64,000 nt of DNA from Marinobacter segnicrescens. Lineage in GTDB: Bacteria > Pseudomonadota > Gammaproteobacteria > Pseudomonadales > Oleiphilaceae. Both the position numbers and the translations under genes were made by a program. The notes beneath the pieces are model-generated. The model was not told where the DNA came from, searched no databases, and saw only the letters and a program-made list of their open reading frames with translations. This document shows, in pieces, positions 1 to 10,200 of this stretch (positions within the stretch are counted from its first letter, which is position 1; each line of letters starts with the position of its first letter). Location of the stretch: NCBI RefSeq assembly GCF_900111555.1, contig NZ_FOHZ01000001.1, forward strand, positions 186,001 to 250,000. The letters are read 5' to 3'.

Positions 1-206
1 GGTTGGATATACCCGGACTACCCGCCACTCATACGGTTCGTTTCAGCGCGGGACTGGTTCATTGGCAACCCGGGGATCCGGCAGACCCTGAGCGCCTCAT
101 GCGCCTGGCTGACCAGGCACTCTACAGCGCCAAGCGGTCTGGCCGTGATCAGATCGTCGCTGAGGGTCAGCCACGCCGGCAACAGCCGGCTGAGGCCGAT
201 GAGTAA
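1..206 (+). CDS. C-terminal end of a GGDEF (diguanylate cyclase) protein, partial
   Basis: This reading frame is open from the window edge to a TAA at 204-206, so only about the last 67 residues are visible. The segment RLMRLADQALYSAKRSGRDQ is the typical last helix and strand of a GGDEF domain, just after the catalytic half. Diguanylate cyclases make cyclic di-GMP from two GTP. The GG(D/E)EF signature itself lies upstream of the window, so activity cannot be judged. About 20 charged or polar residues follow the domain. The partial status is certain; the family call rests on this short tail. Confidence 0.8.
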   Translation, partial: LDIPGLPATHTVRFSAGLVHWQPGDPADPERLMRLADQALYSAKRSGRDQIVAEGQPRRQQPAEADE

Positions 207-233
207 CTTCACGGTAGAGTCTGGACTGCCCGG

Positions 234-653
234 TTAACGCACGACAAAGACAGAAACATCCGTATCCTTCACCAGGTTGGCGGCGTTGGAATGGATGAAA
301 TGGAGCTTGTCCCCAATACCGGGCACGTGCGAGGCCATGACAACCAGGTCCGCCCCGGTCTCCCTGACCGCTGAGACCAGTCGCTTTTCCAGCTCAACGG
401 CAGTATCTGGTGAAGTAATCATCGACCAGGACGTGTCGATACCATGGTCCTTTCCCTGCTCCTCCGCAAACCGGCCAAGCTCCTCCTCCAGTTCCCGGGT
501 ACTGTGCGCAGCCGACGAAGGCGTGCTGTTGGTAACGGTCACATAATGGAGGGTGGCCTTGTAGTGCCTGGCAATGTCGATGGCTGTGTTGAGCGCCTTG
601 GACAGTTTCTCCAGGTGACCAAGGTCCACGGGTACCAGAATCTTGCTGTACAT
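234..653 (-). CDS. universal stress protein, UspA family (single domain)
   Basis: The 139-residue product starts MYSKILVPVDLG, the standard first strand of a Usp fold, and contains the later strand GADLVVMASH and the closing strand VSVFVV. Usp proteins are small cytoplasmic proteins, often nucleotide-binding, linked to stress survival. The ATP-binding glycine motif near the end is not clear (GIGDKLHFIHSNAANLV), so nucleotide binding is uncertain. The start at 653 is preferred over the longer frame reaching 704 because AAGGAGG lies 6 nt upstream of this ATG. The gene converges on the GGDEF gene at 206 with only 27 bp between them. Confidence 0.85.
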   Translation of the reverse strand: MYSKILVPVDLGHLEKLSKALNTAIDIARHYKATLHYVTVTNSTPSSAAHSTRELEEELGRFAEEQGKDHGIDTSWSMITSPDTAVELEKRLVSAVRETGADLVVMASHVPGIGDKLHFIHSNAANLVKDTDVSVFVVR

Positions 654-942
654 GGGCAGCCTCCTTTTGGTTGGCCGGGTGAATGGTCTGACTCCTCTCA
701 GCAAGTCTAGACCAAGGCTACCGCTTGCATGGTGGTTAGCCTATGACCCTGATCAATCCTGTAGGTGATGAGGTAACCAGAAACCAGGGACGGTTTGCGG
801 CGATGGCGTCTTTGCCAGCGATGGCCAGTGAATACTTCAGTGCTTTCGCCCAGACCGGGGAATCGACTAAAGTTAGCGTTCCAATAACGTCCGGCACCGA
901 CCGAGGGTGCCGTTTGTGGTTCACCGACAACAAGGACAAGCC

Positions 943-1863
943 ATGGCCTTTGATACACCTCTCTACCTGTGTGGCCCACTTCGCGAGCCCCGGCAGATGC
1001 TGGCGGACCAGGAGTACAGCGGGCACACGTCCATCCACGATGACAGCATGGCCGAAAAGCTGGGCTTCCAGGCCGGCCCCATTGAAGGACCCACCCATTT
1101 CAGTCAGTTTGTACCGCTGCTGGCGGAAGTCTGGGGGCGGGACTGGTTCGAACGGGGCTGCTTCTCCGCTCACTTCCAGAACATGGTGGTTGAGGGGGAG
1201 CAGGTACGTGCCTTCATTGAGCGGCCGGCACCAGGTGCCACCCGGGTCCGGGCCTGGGCCGAGAAGGCAGACGGCACCCCTGTGCTGGAAGCCAGTGCCA
1301 GCCTCGGCCCTGGTGACGGCGACACCCTGCTGGACCAGCGGATGGCGAAACTGCGGGCTCCGGAAAAGCTGGTGATTCTGTCGGACCTCCGCATTGGCAT
1401 GACTGGAGAGAAAGACGAGCCTGTGCGCATGGACCCGGACCAGAACATGGGCAAGCTGTACCCCTTCTCCCTGAACCAGAAGCTCGAACGCATCACCGAA
1501 AACACCCCCTGGTACAGCGATGGCAGCTCGACCCCCTGGGGTCGGGCGATTATCCCCCTGGAGATGGTCAGTGTACTGGCCGAATACAGCAGCAAGGATG
1601 CACGCTTCCCGGTGAAGCAGCCCACTGTCGGCCTTTTTGCCGACCAGGAAATCCGCATGGTGGACGGCCCGCTCTTTGTAGGTGAAGACTACCTGATTCG
1701 CCGGGAAATCGTTGCCCTGTCAGAGAGCAAGCGTACAGAGTCCTACTGGGTACGATCACGCATCTACGATGCTGCCGGAGAGACCCTGAAGGCGGAAATG
1801 CTCCTGAACCACGCCACCCTGAAGCACTCCTACCCTCACTACGACGAAGAAGCGGCAGGCTAA
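943..1863 (+). CDS. MaoC-like hot-dog fold protein (306 aa)
   Basis: The N-terminal half has the pattern SIHDDSMAEKLGFQAGPIEG followed by THFSQF, which resembles the hydratase motif region of MaoC/FAS1-type hot-dog dehydratases. The length of about 300 residues suggests a double hot-dog with a degenerate second half. Such enzymes hydrate enoyl-CoAs or act as thioesterases; the substrate here is unknown. I start at ATG 943 (MAFDTPLYL) because AAGGA lies about 7 nt upstream; the frame is open back to 907. A strong hairpin follows the stop codon. The family call is moderate and the function is inferred. Confidence 0.6.
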   Translation: MAFDTPLYLCGPLREPRQMLADQEYSGHTSIHDDSMAEKLGFQAGPIEGPTHFSQFVPLLAEVWGRDWFERGCFSAHFQNMVVEGEQVRAFIERPAPGATRVRAWAEKADGTPVLEASASLGPGDGDTLLDQRMAKLRAPEKLVILSDLRIGMTGEKDEPVRMDPDQNMGKLYPFSLNQKLERITENTPWYSDGSSTPWGRAIIPLEMVSVLAEYSSKDARFPVKQPTVGLFADQEIRMVDGPLFVGEDYLIRREIVALSESKRTESYWVRSRIYDAAGETLKAEMLLNHATLKHSYPHYDEEAAG

Positions 1864-1869
1864 GACCCT

Positions 1870-1891
1870 GGAGGCCCCACCCGGGGCCTCC
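1870..1891 (+). terminator. hairpin after the MaoC-like gene
   Basis: A perfect 9-bp stem, GGAGGCCCC / GGGGCCTCC with a 4-nt loop, starts 6 nt after the stop codon at 1863. No T-run follows, so it may act as an mRNA 3'-end stabiliser or a weak terminator. Confidence 0.5.
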
Positions 1892-2019
1892 TGTGACACT
1901 GGCAGCATCAACAGACTTCCATTTCACACAAATCCTTTGCAAACTACTCTCTTTACCGGTGCCGATAACTTCCGTACCTGACCACAATAACAATACCCCC
2001 AATAACAGGCTGACAGTCC

Positions 2020-2430
2020 ATGATGAAACACCCCTTTCCCGACCTGATCGATATGGTCATGGATGAGAGTGAACCCGGCTGGAGCGTTAACAGTATCCAG
2101 ATCGGCGAAAAGCACATGAACACCAATAACGTGGCCCACGGCGCCGTACTCTTCGCGCTGGCCGACACCGGCATGGGCTCAGCCCTGTTCCCCACCCTGG
2201 ATGAGGGTCAGGTGTGTGCCACCATCGAGATCAAGATGACGTATTTCAAGCCGGTGTTCGCCGGAAAGGTGGTGTGCCGCACCGAAATGATCAACCGCGG
2301 CAAGACCATCGCCAACCTGGAGTCCCGCCTGTATGTGGATGATGTGCTGGTGGCCCAGGCCAACGGCAACTATGCGATTTTCCGCATAAAATCCGGTAAC
2401 GGCAACCCGTCACAGGGCAAGAGCGCATAG
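2020..2430 (+). CDS. PaaI-type hot-dog thioesterase (136 aa)
   Basis: The product is one hot-dog domain of the usual PaaI/YdiI length. The central helix region NTNNVAHGAVLFALADTGMG carries the HGG/HGA-type motif with the Asp seven residues later that such thioesterases use. The strand IEIKMTYFKPV matches the dimer strand. These enzymes hydrolyse acyl-CoA thioesters in the cytoplasm; the acyl chain cannot be told from sequence. No strong ribosome-binding site is visible before ATG 2020; ATG 2023 directly after is an alternative. It converges on the SIMPL gene with a 34-bp gap. Confidence 0.8.
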   Translation: MMKHPFPDLIDMVMDESEPGWSVNSIQIGEKHMNTNNVAHGAVLFALADTGMGSALFPTLDEGQVCATIEIKMTYFKPVFAGKVVCRTEMINRGKTIANLESRLYVDDVLVAQANGNYAIFRIKSGNGNPSQGKSA

Positions 2431-2464
2431 CCAGGATATGCCGGGGCAGCTGGCATCGCCAGCG

Positions 2465-3175
2465 CTACCTAAGGTAGTAATCGAAGGTAGAGACAACACG
2501 CACCGTCTTCACGGGTTGCTGTTCAGCCATGACACCCGGCGCCTGGTCCCGAGCCAGGATCTGGAAGACACCCTGGTTGGCGCGGCGCAAGCCGCCCAGT
2601 TCGGCGTCGGCATCACGGGCGAACTGTTGCGCAGACTCCCTCGCCGCGGCTGTGGCCTGGGCAATCATGTCCGGTTTGATATCGTTCAGACGGGTGAACA
2701 GGTAGGTCGGTCCGGCCGGGCCATAATCCGACGACAGGATGACGCCGGAGTCCACCAGGTCGCTGACGTTCTGGGCCGCCTGTCGCACCTTGTCCACTTC
2801 ATCGGTGCGCACCATCAGAACCTGGTTAATGATGAATTTGCGGGTGCCCCCCTCAGGCTGATAAGGGTTCGCCCCGGTGTCCACCACATCCAGTCGTTGC
2901 AGCTCCACGGCATCGTCGGCGATAGCCTGCAGCTTCAGGAAGGCCATGACACCGTCCCTGCTCTTGCGAGCGTGCTCCCGGGCCGCGTCCAGCGTATCGC
3001 CGCTGGCGGCAAAACGAATCGGCCACAGGGCCAGGTCTGCGGTGACCTCCTGTTCGGCCACGCCCTTGACGGTGACATAGCGGTCACCGGTGCGCATTTC
3101 GGTCAGGCCATCCTTCAGCAGCGAGGCGGAGAAAATCATGCTGACTCCAAGAATCAGCGCTACCAGAAATTTCAT
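2465..3175 (-). CDS. SIMPL-domain (DUF541) exported protein (236 aa)
   Basis: An N-terminal hydrophobic segment, MKFLVALILGVSMIFSAS, serves as signal peptide or membrane anchor. It is followed by a SIMPL domain, beginning VTVKGVAEQEVTADLALWPI and containing a typical DVVDTGANPYQPEG loop and PTYLFTRLNDIKPDMI. SIMPL proteins are periplasmic or envelope proteins; oxidative-stress roles are reported for some, but the biochemistry is poorly known. The start at 3175 has AAGGGAA about 6 nt upstream; a longer frame to 3214 would overlap dusC by 4 nt. It lies 35 bp downstream of dusC and may be co-transcribed with it. Confidence 0.8.
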   Translation of the reverse strand: MKFLVALILGVSMIFSASLLKDGLTEMRTGDRYVTVKGVAEQEVTADLALWPIRFAASGDTLDAAREHARKSRDGVMAFLKLQAIADDAVELQRLDVVDTGANPYQPEGGTRKFIINQVLMVRTDEVDKVRQAAQNVSDLVDSGVILSSDYGPAGPTYLFTRLNDIKPDMIAQATAAARESAQQFARDADAELGGLRRANQGVFQILARDQAPGVMAEQQPVKTVRVVSTFDYYLR

Positions 3176-3210
3176 GGGGTATTCCCTTACGGTCTTTAAC
3201 GGCAACAGCT

Positions 3211-4176
3211 TCAAGCTGCCTGTTCTTCACCAGCGGTACCCGCCAGACAACCCAGCATAGCATCAACCTGTTTCAGTTTGCGTGCCTGGGGCCAAAGCTG
3301 CTCCGCCTCGACAAAGCCCTGGCGCAGGTAATTGAGCCATTGCTTGATGCGCCCGGTCACATAGCGGTCTTCGAGCCGGGCCTGGAGGGCCTCGGCATAC
3401 TCGGCGATGAGCGGGACCACCTCAGCCCAGGTCATTTCCCGCTCGGCCTCTCCAGCCTGGCTGGCCTTGATGCGCCGGGCCAGGTCCGGCCGGGCAATCA
3501 GGCCCCGGCCGATCATCACGTCGTCACAGCCAGACACCCTGCGGCAGCGCCAGTAGTCTTCGACGGACCAGATCTCGCCATTGGCAATCACGTGGGCGTT
3601 GACCGCCTCCCGTACCCGGGCAATTTCCTCCCAGTAGGCTGGCGGTTTGTAGCCGTCAACCTTGCTGCGGGCGTGGATAACGATCTCTGCAGCACCCGCT
3701 GCCTCCAGGGCCTGGCCACAGGCGACACCCATGGACCGGTCATCGTAGCCCAGGCGCATCTTGGCGGTCACCGGGATTTCAGCCGGTACAGCCCTGCGCA
3801 CAGCAGCAGCGATCTCGTACATCAGCTCGGGTTCCCGCATTAACACACAACCACCCTTGTGTTTATTGACGGTCTTGGCGGGACAACCAAAGTTGATATC
3901 CACCTGCCCTGCACCCAGCTCGGCGGCTTTCGCACCATGGCGGCCCATCATTTCAGGGTCAGAGCCCAACAGTTGGACCGCAACCGGGGTGCCGGCTTCT
4001 GTCACAGCCTGGTTGTATAGTTCCGGCGCGTACTTGTAGAAGATCCGCGGTGGTAACATGCCGTGGGTCACGCGAATGAACTCGGTAACACACCGGTCAA
4101 TACCACCAACCCGGGTCAGGGTTTCGCGGATCGGTGCGTCCACCAGCCCTTCCATCGGGGCAAGGATAATTCGCAT
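3211..4176 (-). CDS. dusC: tRNA-dihydrouridine(16) synthase DusC
   Basis: The 321-residue enzyme begins MRIILAPMEGLVDAPIRETL, the FMN-binding start of Dus proteins. It contains VDINFGCPAKTVNKHKGG with the catalytic Cys, and the FMN-phosphate region DDVMIGRGLIARPDLA. Dus enzymes reduce uridine to dihydrouridine in the D-loop of tRNA with NADPH and FMN. The length and the C-terminal helical domain (RIKQWLNYLRQGF) fit the DusC subgroup (U16) better than DusA or DusB; that sub-assignment is inferred from resemblance. The SIMPL gene follows. Confidence 0.88.
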   Translation of the reverse strand: MRIILAPMEGLVDAPIRETLTRVGGIDRCVTEFIRVTHGMLPPRIFYKYAPELYNQAVTEAGTPVAVQLLGSDPEMMGRHGAKAAELGAGQVDINFGCPAKTVNKHKGGCVLMREPELMYEIAAAVRRAVPAEIPVTAKMRLGYDDRSMGVACGQALEAAGAAEIVIHARSKVDGYKPPAYWEEIARVREAVNAHVIANGEIWSVEDYWRCRRVSGCDDVMIGRGLIARPDLARRIKASQAGEAEREMTWAEVVPLIAEYAEALQARLEDRYVTGRIKQWLNYLRQGFVEAEQLWPQARKLKQVDAMLGCLAGTAGEEQAA

Positions 4177-4269
4177 GGAAGCTCCAGGGTCTGAACGAAG
4201 TGAGTCAGGGTTCAGCTGATCAAAAATCAGGCGGGGCGGATTGTAAGGAATATGCGGGGAAGATGGTAG

Positions 4270-4297
4270 CCGGACACCCTGAAATCAGGGTGCCCGG
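4270..4297 (-). terminator. hairpin downstream of katG
   Basis: CCGG-CACCCTG pairs with CAGGGTG-CCGG around a short loop, with one A/C mismatch. It sits 28 bp after the katG stop. On the minus strand no T-run follows; a T-run is present only on the plus-strand side. It could be a weak terminator or a transcript-end structure. Confidence 0.4.
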
Positions 4298-4324
4298 CTG
4301 ACTTTTTACGACACTACTGGCGTA

Positions 4325-6502
<2,178 letters not shown>

Positions 6503-6594
6503 TCACTCCTGTGTTTACCACTTGGGCAAGGGACACGTTGTTGAGGGGCATCACTTAACATAGGTCAAGCTGATCGCCCCTGCTTGAAACTTTC

Positions 6595-6723
6595 CTAACG
6601 TCTGGATAGCGAATCGCTATGGCCAGCGGGGCATTGAGCGCTGGCATAGTCGCCGTAGTATTCAGCAAGGATTGCGAGCGTCTCTTTCCATGCTAACTGC
6701 GTGAAATCGGTCAACACTGACAT
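6595..6723 (-). CDS. small ORF (42 aa) upstream of katG
   Basis: On the minus strand an ATG at 6723 follows a good ribosome-binding site (AGGAG, 7-nt spacer) and opens a 42-residue frame ending in TAG at 6595. The product starts MSVLTDFTQLAWKETLAILA, a likely amphipathic helix, and then contains EYYGDYASAQCP. The stop is 95 bp before the katG start, so it could be a leader ORF or a separate small protein on the katG transcript. I do not recognise a family. Support is the ribosome-binding site and position only. Confidence 0.4.
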   Translation of the reverse strand: MSVLTDFTQLAWKETLAILAEYYGDYASAQCPAGHSDSLSRR

Positions 6724-6873
6724 AGGGCAACTCCTGCGTTATCAGCGACAGGGTCACTGTACGCCGGGGAGCAGGCCTGGCTACAATTAATTAAAAGAAC
6801 TTTTTTGAAAGTTTTTTACTATCGATTGACGGACAGGTGGTTATGTTTGACCCGCAATGGTCAGGTCAGAAGA

Positions 6874-7092
6874 CTATAACCGTTCGATGGACAGGAACTT
6901 GCCGGCGTCGTCGAAGAGGATACGGAAGCTGCCGCGGATACCATCGCGGAGGAAGAAGCGGGAGAGGATACGGGCCGGGAAACGGACAGATCGTCCGTCC
7001 CGGGCCGTGGTGTGGACATCGGTGGCAACGCCCTGGTAGAGCTTGATCCACTCGTCCGGGCTGATCTGGATGTCCACAATAATTTGCTGCAT
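6874..7092 (-). CDS. DUF2835 family protein (72 aa)
   Basis: The small protein has the pattern of DUF2835: an initial strand MQQIIVDIQISPDEW, then RDGRSVRFPARIL, then DGIRGSFRILFD and an ending FLSIERL. It is the usual size for the family, whose function is unknown. The start lies 6 bp after the htpG stop (7099). No ribosome-binding site is close to the ATG (GGAG is about 17 nt away), so translation is probably coupled to htpG. The family assignment is by remembered pattern. Confidence 0.8.
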   Translation of the reverse strand: MQQIIVDIQISPDEWIKLYQGVATDVHTTARDGRSVRFPARILSRFFLRDGIRGSFRILFDDAGKFLSIERL

Positions 7093-7098
7093 GGCAGA

Positions 7099-8991
7099 TC
7101 AGTTCGACAGCTCCAGCAGCAACCGGTTAAGGCGGCTGACGTAGGCACCCGGATCCTTCAGCTGTTCGCCGCTGGCCAGGGTGGCCTGGTCGAACAGGAC
7201 AGCGGACAGCTCCTTGAAGCGCTCTTCGCCCTGCTCGGTTTCCAATCGCTGTACCAGCGGGTGGTCCACGTTGATTTCGAAGATGGGTTTGCTTTCCGGC
7301 ACTTTCTGGCCGGCAGCTTCCATGATCTTCTTCATCTGGGCGCCCATATCGAACTGCCCGACCACCAGGCAGGCCGGTGAATCGGTCAGCCGGTTGGTCA
7401 CGCGTACCTCCTGCACCTGGTCGCTCAGGGCGGTCTTGATCCGCTCGAGCAGGTCCTTGTGCTCCTTGGCGGCTTCTTCCTGGTGTTTCTTGTCCTCCTC
7501 GGTCTCGACTTCGCCCAGGTCCAGGTCACCACGGGCGACGTCCTGGAACTGCTTGCCGTCGTACTCGCTGAGGTAACCCATCATCCACTCGTCGATGCGA
7601 TCGGAAAGGATCAGCACCTCGATGCCTTTCTTGCGGAAGACTTCCAGGTGCGGGCTGCTGCTGGCTGCCTGGAAGCTGTCGCCGGTGATGTAATAGACCT
7701 TGTTCTGGCCGTCTTTCATACGGCCGATGTAGTCGTCGAGGGAGACATTCTGGGCGCTCTCGCCGGTGTGGGTCGAGGCAAACCGCAGCAGGCCGGCAAT
7801 CTTCTCCCGGTTGCTGAAGTCCTCCGCCGGGCCTTCCTTGAGGACTGTGCCGAACTCGTTCCAGAAGCCCTGGTAGTCTTCGGGCTGCTTTTTGGCGAGC
7901 TTGGACAGCATGTCCAGTACGCGCTTGGTCATGGCACTGCGGATGGACTCCACGGTGCTGTCGTTCTGCAGGATCTCCCGGGAGACGTTCAGGGACAGGT
8001 CGTTTGAGTCGATCACACCCTTGGCAAAGCGCAGGTACAGCGGCAGGAACTGCTCGGCGTCGTCCATGATGAACACGCGCTGTACGTACAGCTTCAGCCC
8101 GCGGGGCGCTTCCCGGTTATAGAGGTCAAACGGTGCACGCTTGGGGATGTACAGCAGGCTGGTGTAGTCCAGCTTGCCTTCCACCTTGTTGTGAGACCAG
8201 GTGAGCGGGTCCTCGAAGTCATGGGCGATGTGCTTGTAGAACTCTTTGTACTCCTCGTCCTTGATCTCGGTACGGGGCAGGGTCCACAGGGCGGTGGCGT
8301 CGTTGACGGTTTCGTCCTCGCCCTTCTTGTCCTCGTCTTCCGATTCGGACTTCATGACCACCGGGAAGGAGATATGGTCCGAGTACTTCTTGACCAGGCT
8401 GCGCAGGCGCCAGCCGTCCGCAAACTCCTTCTCGTCCTTTTTCAGGTGGAGGACGATTCGGGTACCACGGTTGTCCAGTTCAAGGTTCTCGATGGAGAAT
8501 TCACCATCACCGAGGGACTCCCAGTGCACGCCTTCGGCCTTGGGTGCGCCGGCGCGGCGGGTATAGACCTCCACCTTGTCGGCCACGATAAATGCTGAAT
8601 AGAAGCCAACCCCGAACTGGCCAATCAGCTTGCTGTCCTTCTTCTCGTCACCGGACAGCTGTTTCAGGAACTCGGCGGTTCCGGACTTGGCGATGGTGCC
8701 CAGGTTCTCGATTACATCGTCCCGGGACATGCCGATGCCGTTGTCAGTCAGGGTGACGGTGCCTGCATCAGCGTCATAGTCCAGGCGAATTTTCAGCTCC
8801 GGATCATCCTCGTACAGGCTGTCGTCCTTGAGGGCGGCGAAGCGCAGCTTGTCTTCCGCATCCGAGGCGTTGGAGATCAGCTCTCGCAGGAAGATTTCCT
8901 TGTTGGAATAGAGGGAGTGAATCATCAGGTGAAGCAGCTGCTTCACCTCGGTCTGAAAACCCAGGGTTTCTTTACCGGTATCAACCGTCAT
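7099..8991 (-). CDS. htpG: molecular chaperone HtpG (bacterial Hsp90)
   Basis: The 630-residue protein begins [20 protein letters not shown] and carries the GHKL ATPase motifs [25 protein letters not shown] and [13 protein letters not shown]. The middle domain has [15 protein letters not shown] and [10 protein letters not shown]. HtpG is an ATP-dependent dimeric cytoplasmic chaperone. The frame is open further upstream to 9102, but homologues start at this ATG and an AGGAG lies 10 nt before it. A sigma-32-like promoter and a 12-bp hairpin lie in the 130 bp upstream. The DUF2835 gene follows after 6 bp. Confidence 0.97.
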   Translation of the reverse strand: MTVDTGKETLGFQTEVKQLLHLMIHSLYSNKEIFLRELISNASDAEDKLRFAALKDDSLYEDDPELKIRLDYDADAGTVTLTDNGIGMSRDDVIENLGTIAKSGTAEFLKQLSGDEKKDSKLIGQFGVGFYSAFIVADKVEVYTRRAGAPKAEGVHWESLGDGEFSIENLELDNRGTRIVLHLKKDEKEFADGWRLRSLVKKYSDHISFPVVMKSESEDEDKKGEDETVNDATALWTLPRTEIKDEEYKEFYKHIAHDFEDPLTWSHNKVEGKLDYTSLLYIPKRAPFDLYNREAPRGLKLYVQRVFIMDDAEQFLPLYLRFAKGVIDSNDLSLNVSREILQNDSTVESIRSAMTKRVLDMLSKLAKKQPEDYQGFWNEFGTVLKEGPAEDFSNREKIAGLLRFASTHTGESAQNVSLDDYIGRMKDGQNKVYYITGDSFQAASSSPHLEVFRKKGIEVLILSDRIDEWMMGYLSEYDGKQFQDVARGDLDLGEVETEEDKKHQEEAAKEHKDLLERIKTALSDQVQEVRVTNRLTDSPACLVVGQFDMGAQMKKIMEAAGQKVPESKPIFEINVDHPLVQRLETEQGEERFKELSAVLFDQATLASGEQLKDPGAYVSRLNRLLLELSN

Positions 8992-9027
8992 GGCGCGGTA
9001 TCTCCTGCTCAATGTCTGACAAACGTC

Positions 9028-9059
9028 CCACACCGGCCGATAACAACCGGCCGGTGTGG
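9028..9059 (-). promoter_or_regulatory. 12-bp hairpin in the htpG 5' leader
   Basis: CCACACCGGCCG and CGGCCGGTGTGG pair perfectly around an 8-nt loop. The hairpin lies between the predicted sigma-32 promoter and the htpG ribosome-binding site, about 20 nt before the latter, so it would be in the first half of the leader RNA. It does not cover the ribosome-binding site. A role in mRNA stability or heat response is possible but not shown. Confidence 0.6.
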
Positions 9060-9080
9060 CTGATTCATGGTGTGGAGTTA

Positions 9081-9108
9081 ATTTGGGGATATCGAGGGCC
9101 ATTTCAAG
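9081..9108 (-). promoter_or_regulatory. sigma-32 (heat shock) type promoter of htpG
   Basis: Read on the minus strand: CTTGAAA (9108-9102), a 13-nt spacer, then CCCCAAAT (9088-9081). This closely matches the sigma-32 consensus CTTGAA - 13 to 17 nt - CCCCATNT. It lies 90 bp before the htpG start, and htpG is a classical heat-shock gene. Confidence 0.75.
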
Positions 9109-9121
9109 CCCCAGAAAGGAC

Positions 9122-9556
9122 TCACTTTTCCAGCAGGAAATGCGCCCGTGCCGTCGCGATGGGTTCGTTACGGGATTTCTGCCAGGCGCTGATCATCACA
9201 TTGGCCACCCGGTTACCCTGGCGGGTCAGGTGACACTCTGCGTAGGTTTCACGGTCCAGTCCCGCACGCAGGTAATCGAGGGAGAAATCCACGATCTTGG
9301 GCATACGGAAGGTGTCCTGGGACATCATCAGGTAAATGGCCGCGGAAACTTCCATGAAGCCGCCGATCACACCGCCGTGGATGGCCGGCAGCATGGGGTT
9401 GCCCAGGTTGGAGTCCTTGCGGGGCAGACGGAAGATCAGGTCATCGCCGAACCGGTCGCACTGCAGACCAATGTAACCGGCGTAGGGGATGCTCTCCAGG
9501 AGCCGGGTAAAGTCACCGGTCTGCTGGGTTTCGCGAAGAATATCTGCAGTAGTCAC
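9122..9556 (-). CDS. PaaI-type hot-dog thioesterase (144 aa), second of a pair
   Basis: A single hot-dog domain with the motif [20 protein letters not shown], in which HGG begins the central helix as in PaaI thioesterases. The closing strand [13 protein letters not shown] is also typical. It probably hydrolyses acyl-CoA; substrate unknown. Its start overlaps the stop of the next upstream thioesterase by 4 nt (ATGA type), which indicates translational coupling and perhaps a heteromeric or paired function. The gene ends just before the htpG leader, whose promoter starts about 14 bp away. Confidence 0.82.
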   Translation of the reverse strand: MTTADILRETQQTGDFTRLLESIPYAGYIGLQCDRFGDDLIFRLPRKDSNLGNPMLPAIHGGVIGGFMEVSAAIYLMMSQDTFRMPKIVDFSLDYLRAGLDRETYAECHLTRQGNRVANVMISAWQKSRNEPIATARAHFLLEK

Positions 9557-10023
9557 TGGTCCACCCCCATGATCATGTCGCGGTACGCCTTGGGTGTGGC
9601 ATCCTTGCCGATACGCATGAAGGTGCCCACACAGGTGGCCACGATCTCGCCATCGTCCTGGAAGGCTTCACAGCGGGTAAACACGATGTTTCGGGTCATC
9701 TTGCGGATTTCTGCCCGGGCGTAGACCGGCTTGCCCGGCTCGGCGGGACGCATGTAATCGACGCGCAGGTCCAGCGTGGGACACAGTTCGAACTCGTCCA
9801 GTGCGCAGATCATGACAGAGCCCGAGGTGGTGTCCATCAGCGTGGTAATGGCCCCCCCGTGAATCACGCCGGTTTCCGGGTTACCGATGATTTTTTCGCT
9901 GTAGGGCAGGCACAGGGTCAACTGCCCTGCGTCGGCATCCGCAACGGTCAGCCCCAGGTCACGGGCCTGGTTAAGGATGTTGATGAACCGGTCGACCCGG
10001 TCCATAAGCACTTTATCGGTCAT
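9553..10023 (-). CDS. PaaI-type hot-dog thioesterase (156 aa), first of a pair
   Basis: A hot-dog domain with GVIHGGAITTLMDTTSGSVM, giving HGG plus the Asp of the central helix expected for PaaI-like thioesterases. LDLRVDYMRPAEPGKPVYAR is the following strand pair. It is a likely cytoplasmic acyl-CoA thioesterase. It is translationally coupled to the following thioesterase. The two proteins are paralogous in architecture but clearly diverged, so this is not a recent duplication. Start ATG 10023 is adopted; no very strong ribosome-binding site is seen. Confidence 0.82.
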   Translation of the reverse strand: MTDKVLMDRVDRFINILNQARDLGLTVADADAGQLTLCLPYSEKIIGNPETGVIHGGAITTLMDTTSGSVMICALDEFELCPTLDLRVDYMRPAEPGKPVYARAEIRKMTRNIVFTRCEAFQDDGEIVATCVGTFMRIGKDATPKAYRDMIMGVDQ

Positions 10024-10200
10024 AGCGATCCTGTCGTCGGGCGAAAAACGGGCGGATCATACCCCATTTAATCGATGGGTTCAGCGGCGACACCCCGATT
10101 GCTGGAGGACTACCTGAAGCAACAGATTCAGCTATTATACCAGGGTGTTCTTGAGGGACACTCTGGGCACACATCTCAAACAACAGGCAAGGAGACCTAC

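Noticed and set aside
2438-3199. 253-aa plus-strand frame opposite the SIMPL gene
   Set aside because: The minus-strand product has a signal segment and a recognisable domain; the plus frame has neither.
6724-6873. OxyR or Fur operator upstream of katG
   Set aside because: The AT-rich stretch at 6781-6830 has no convincing match to the ATAG-type OxyR spacing or a Fur box by eye.
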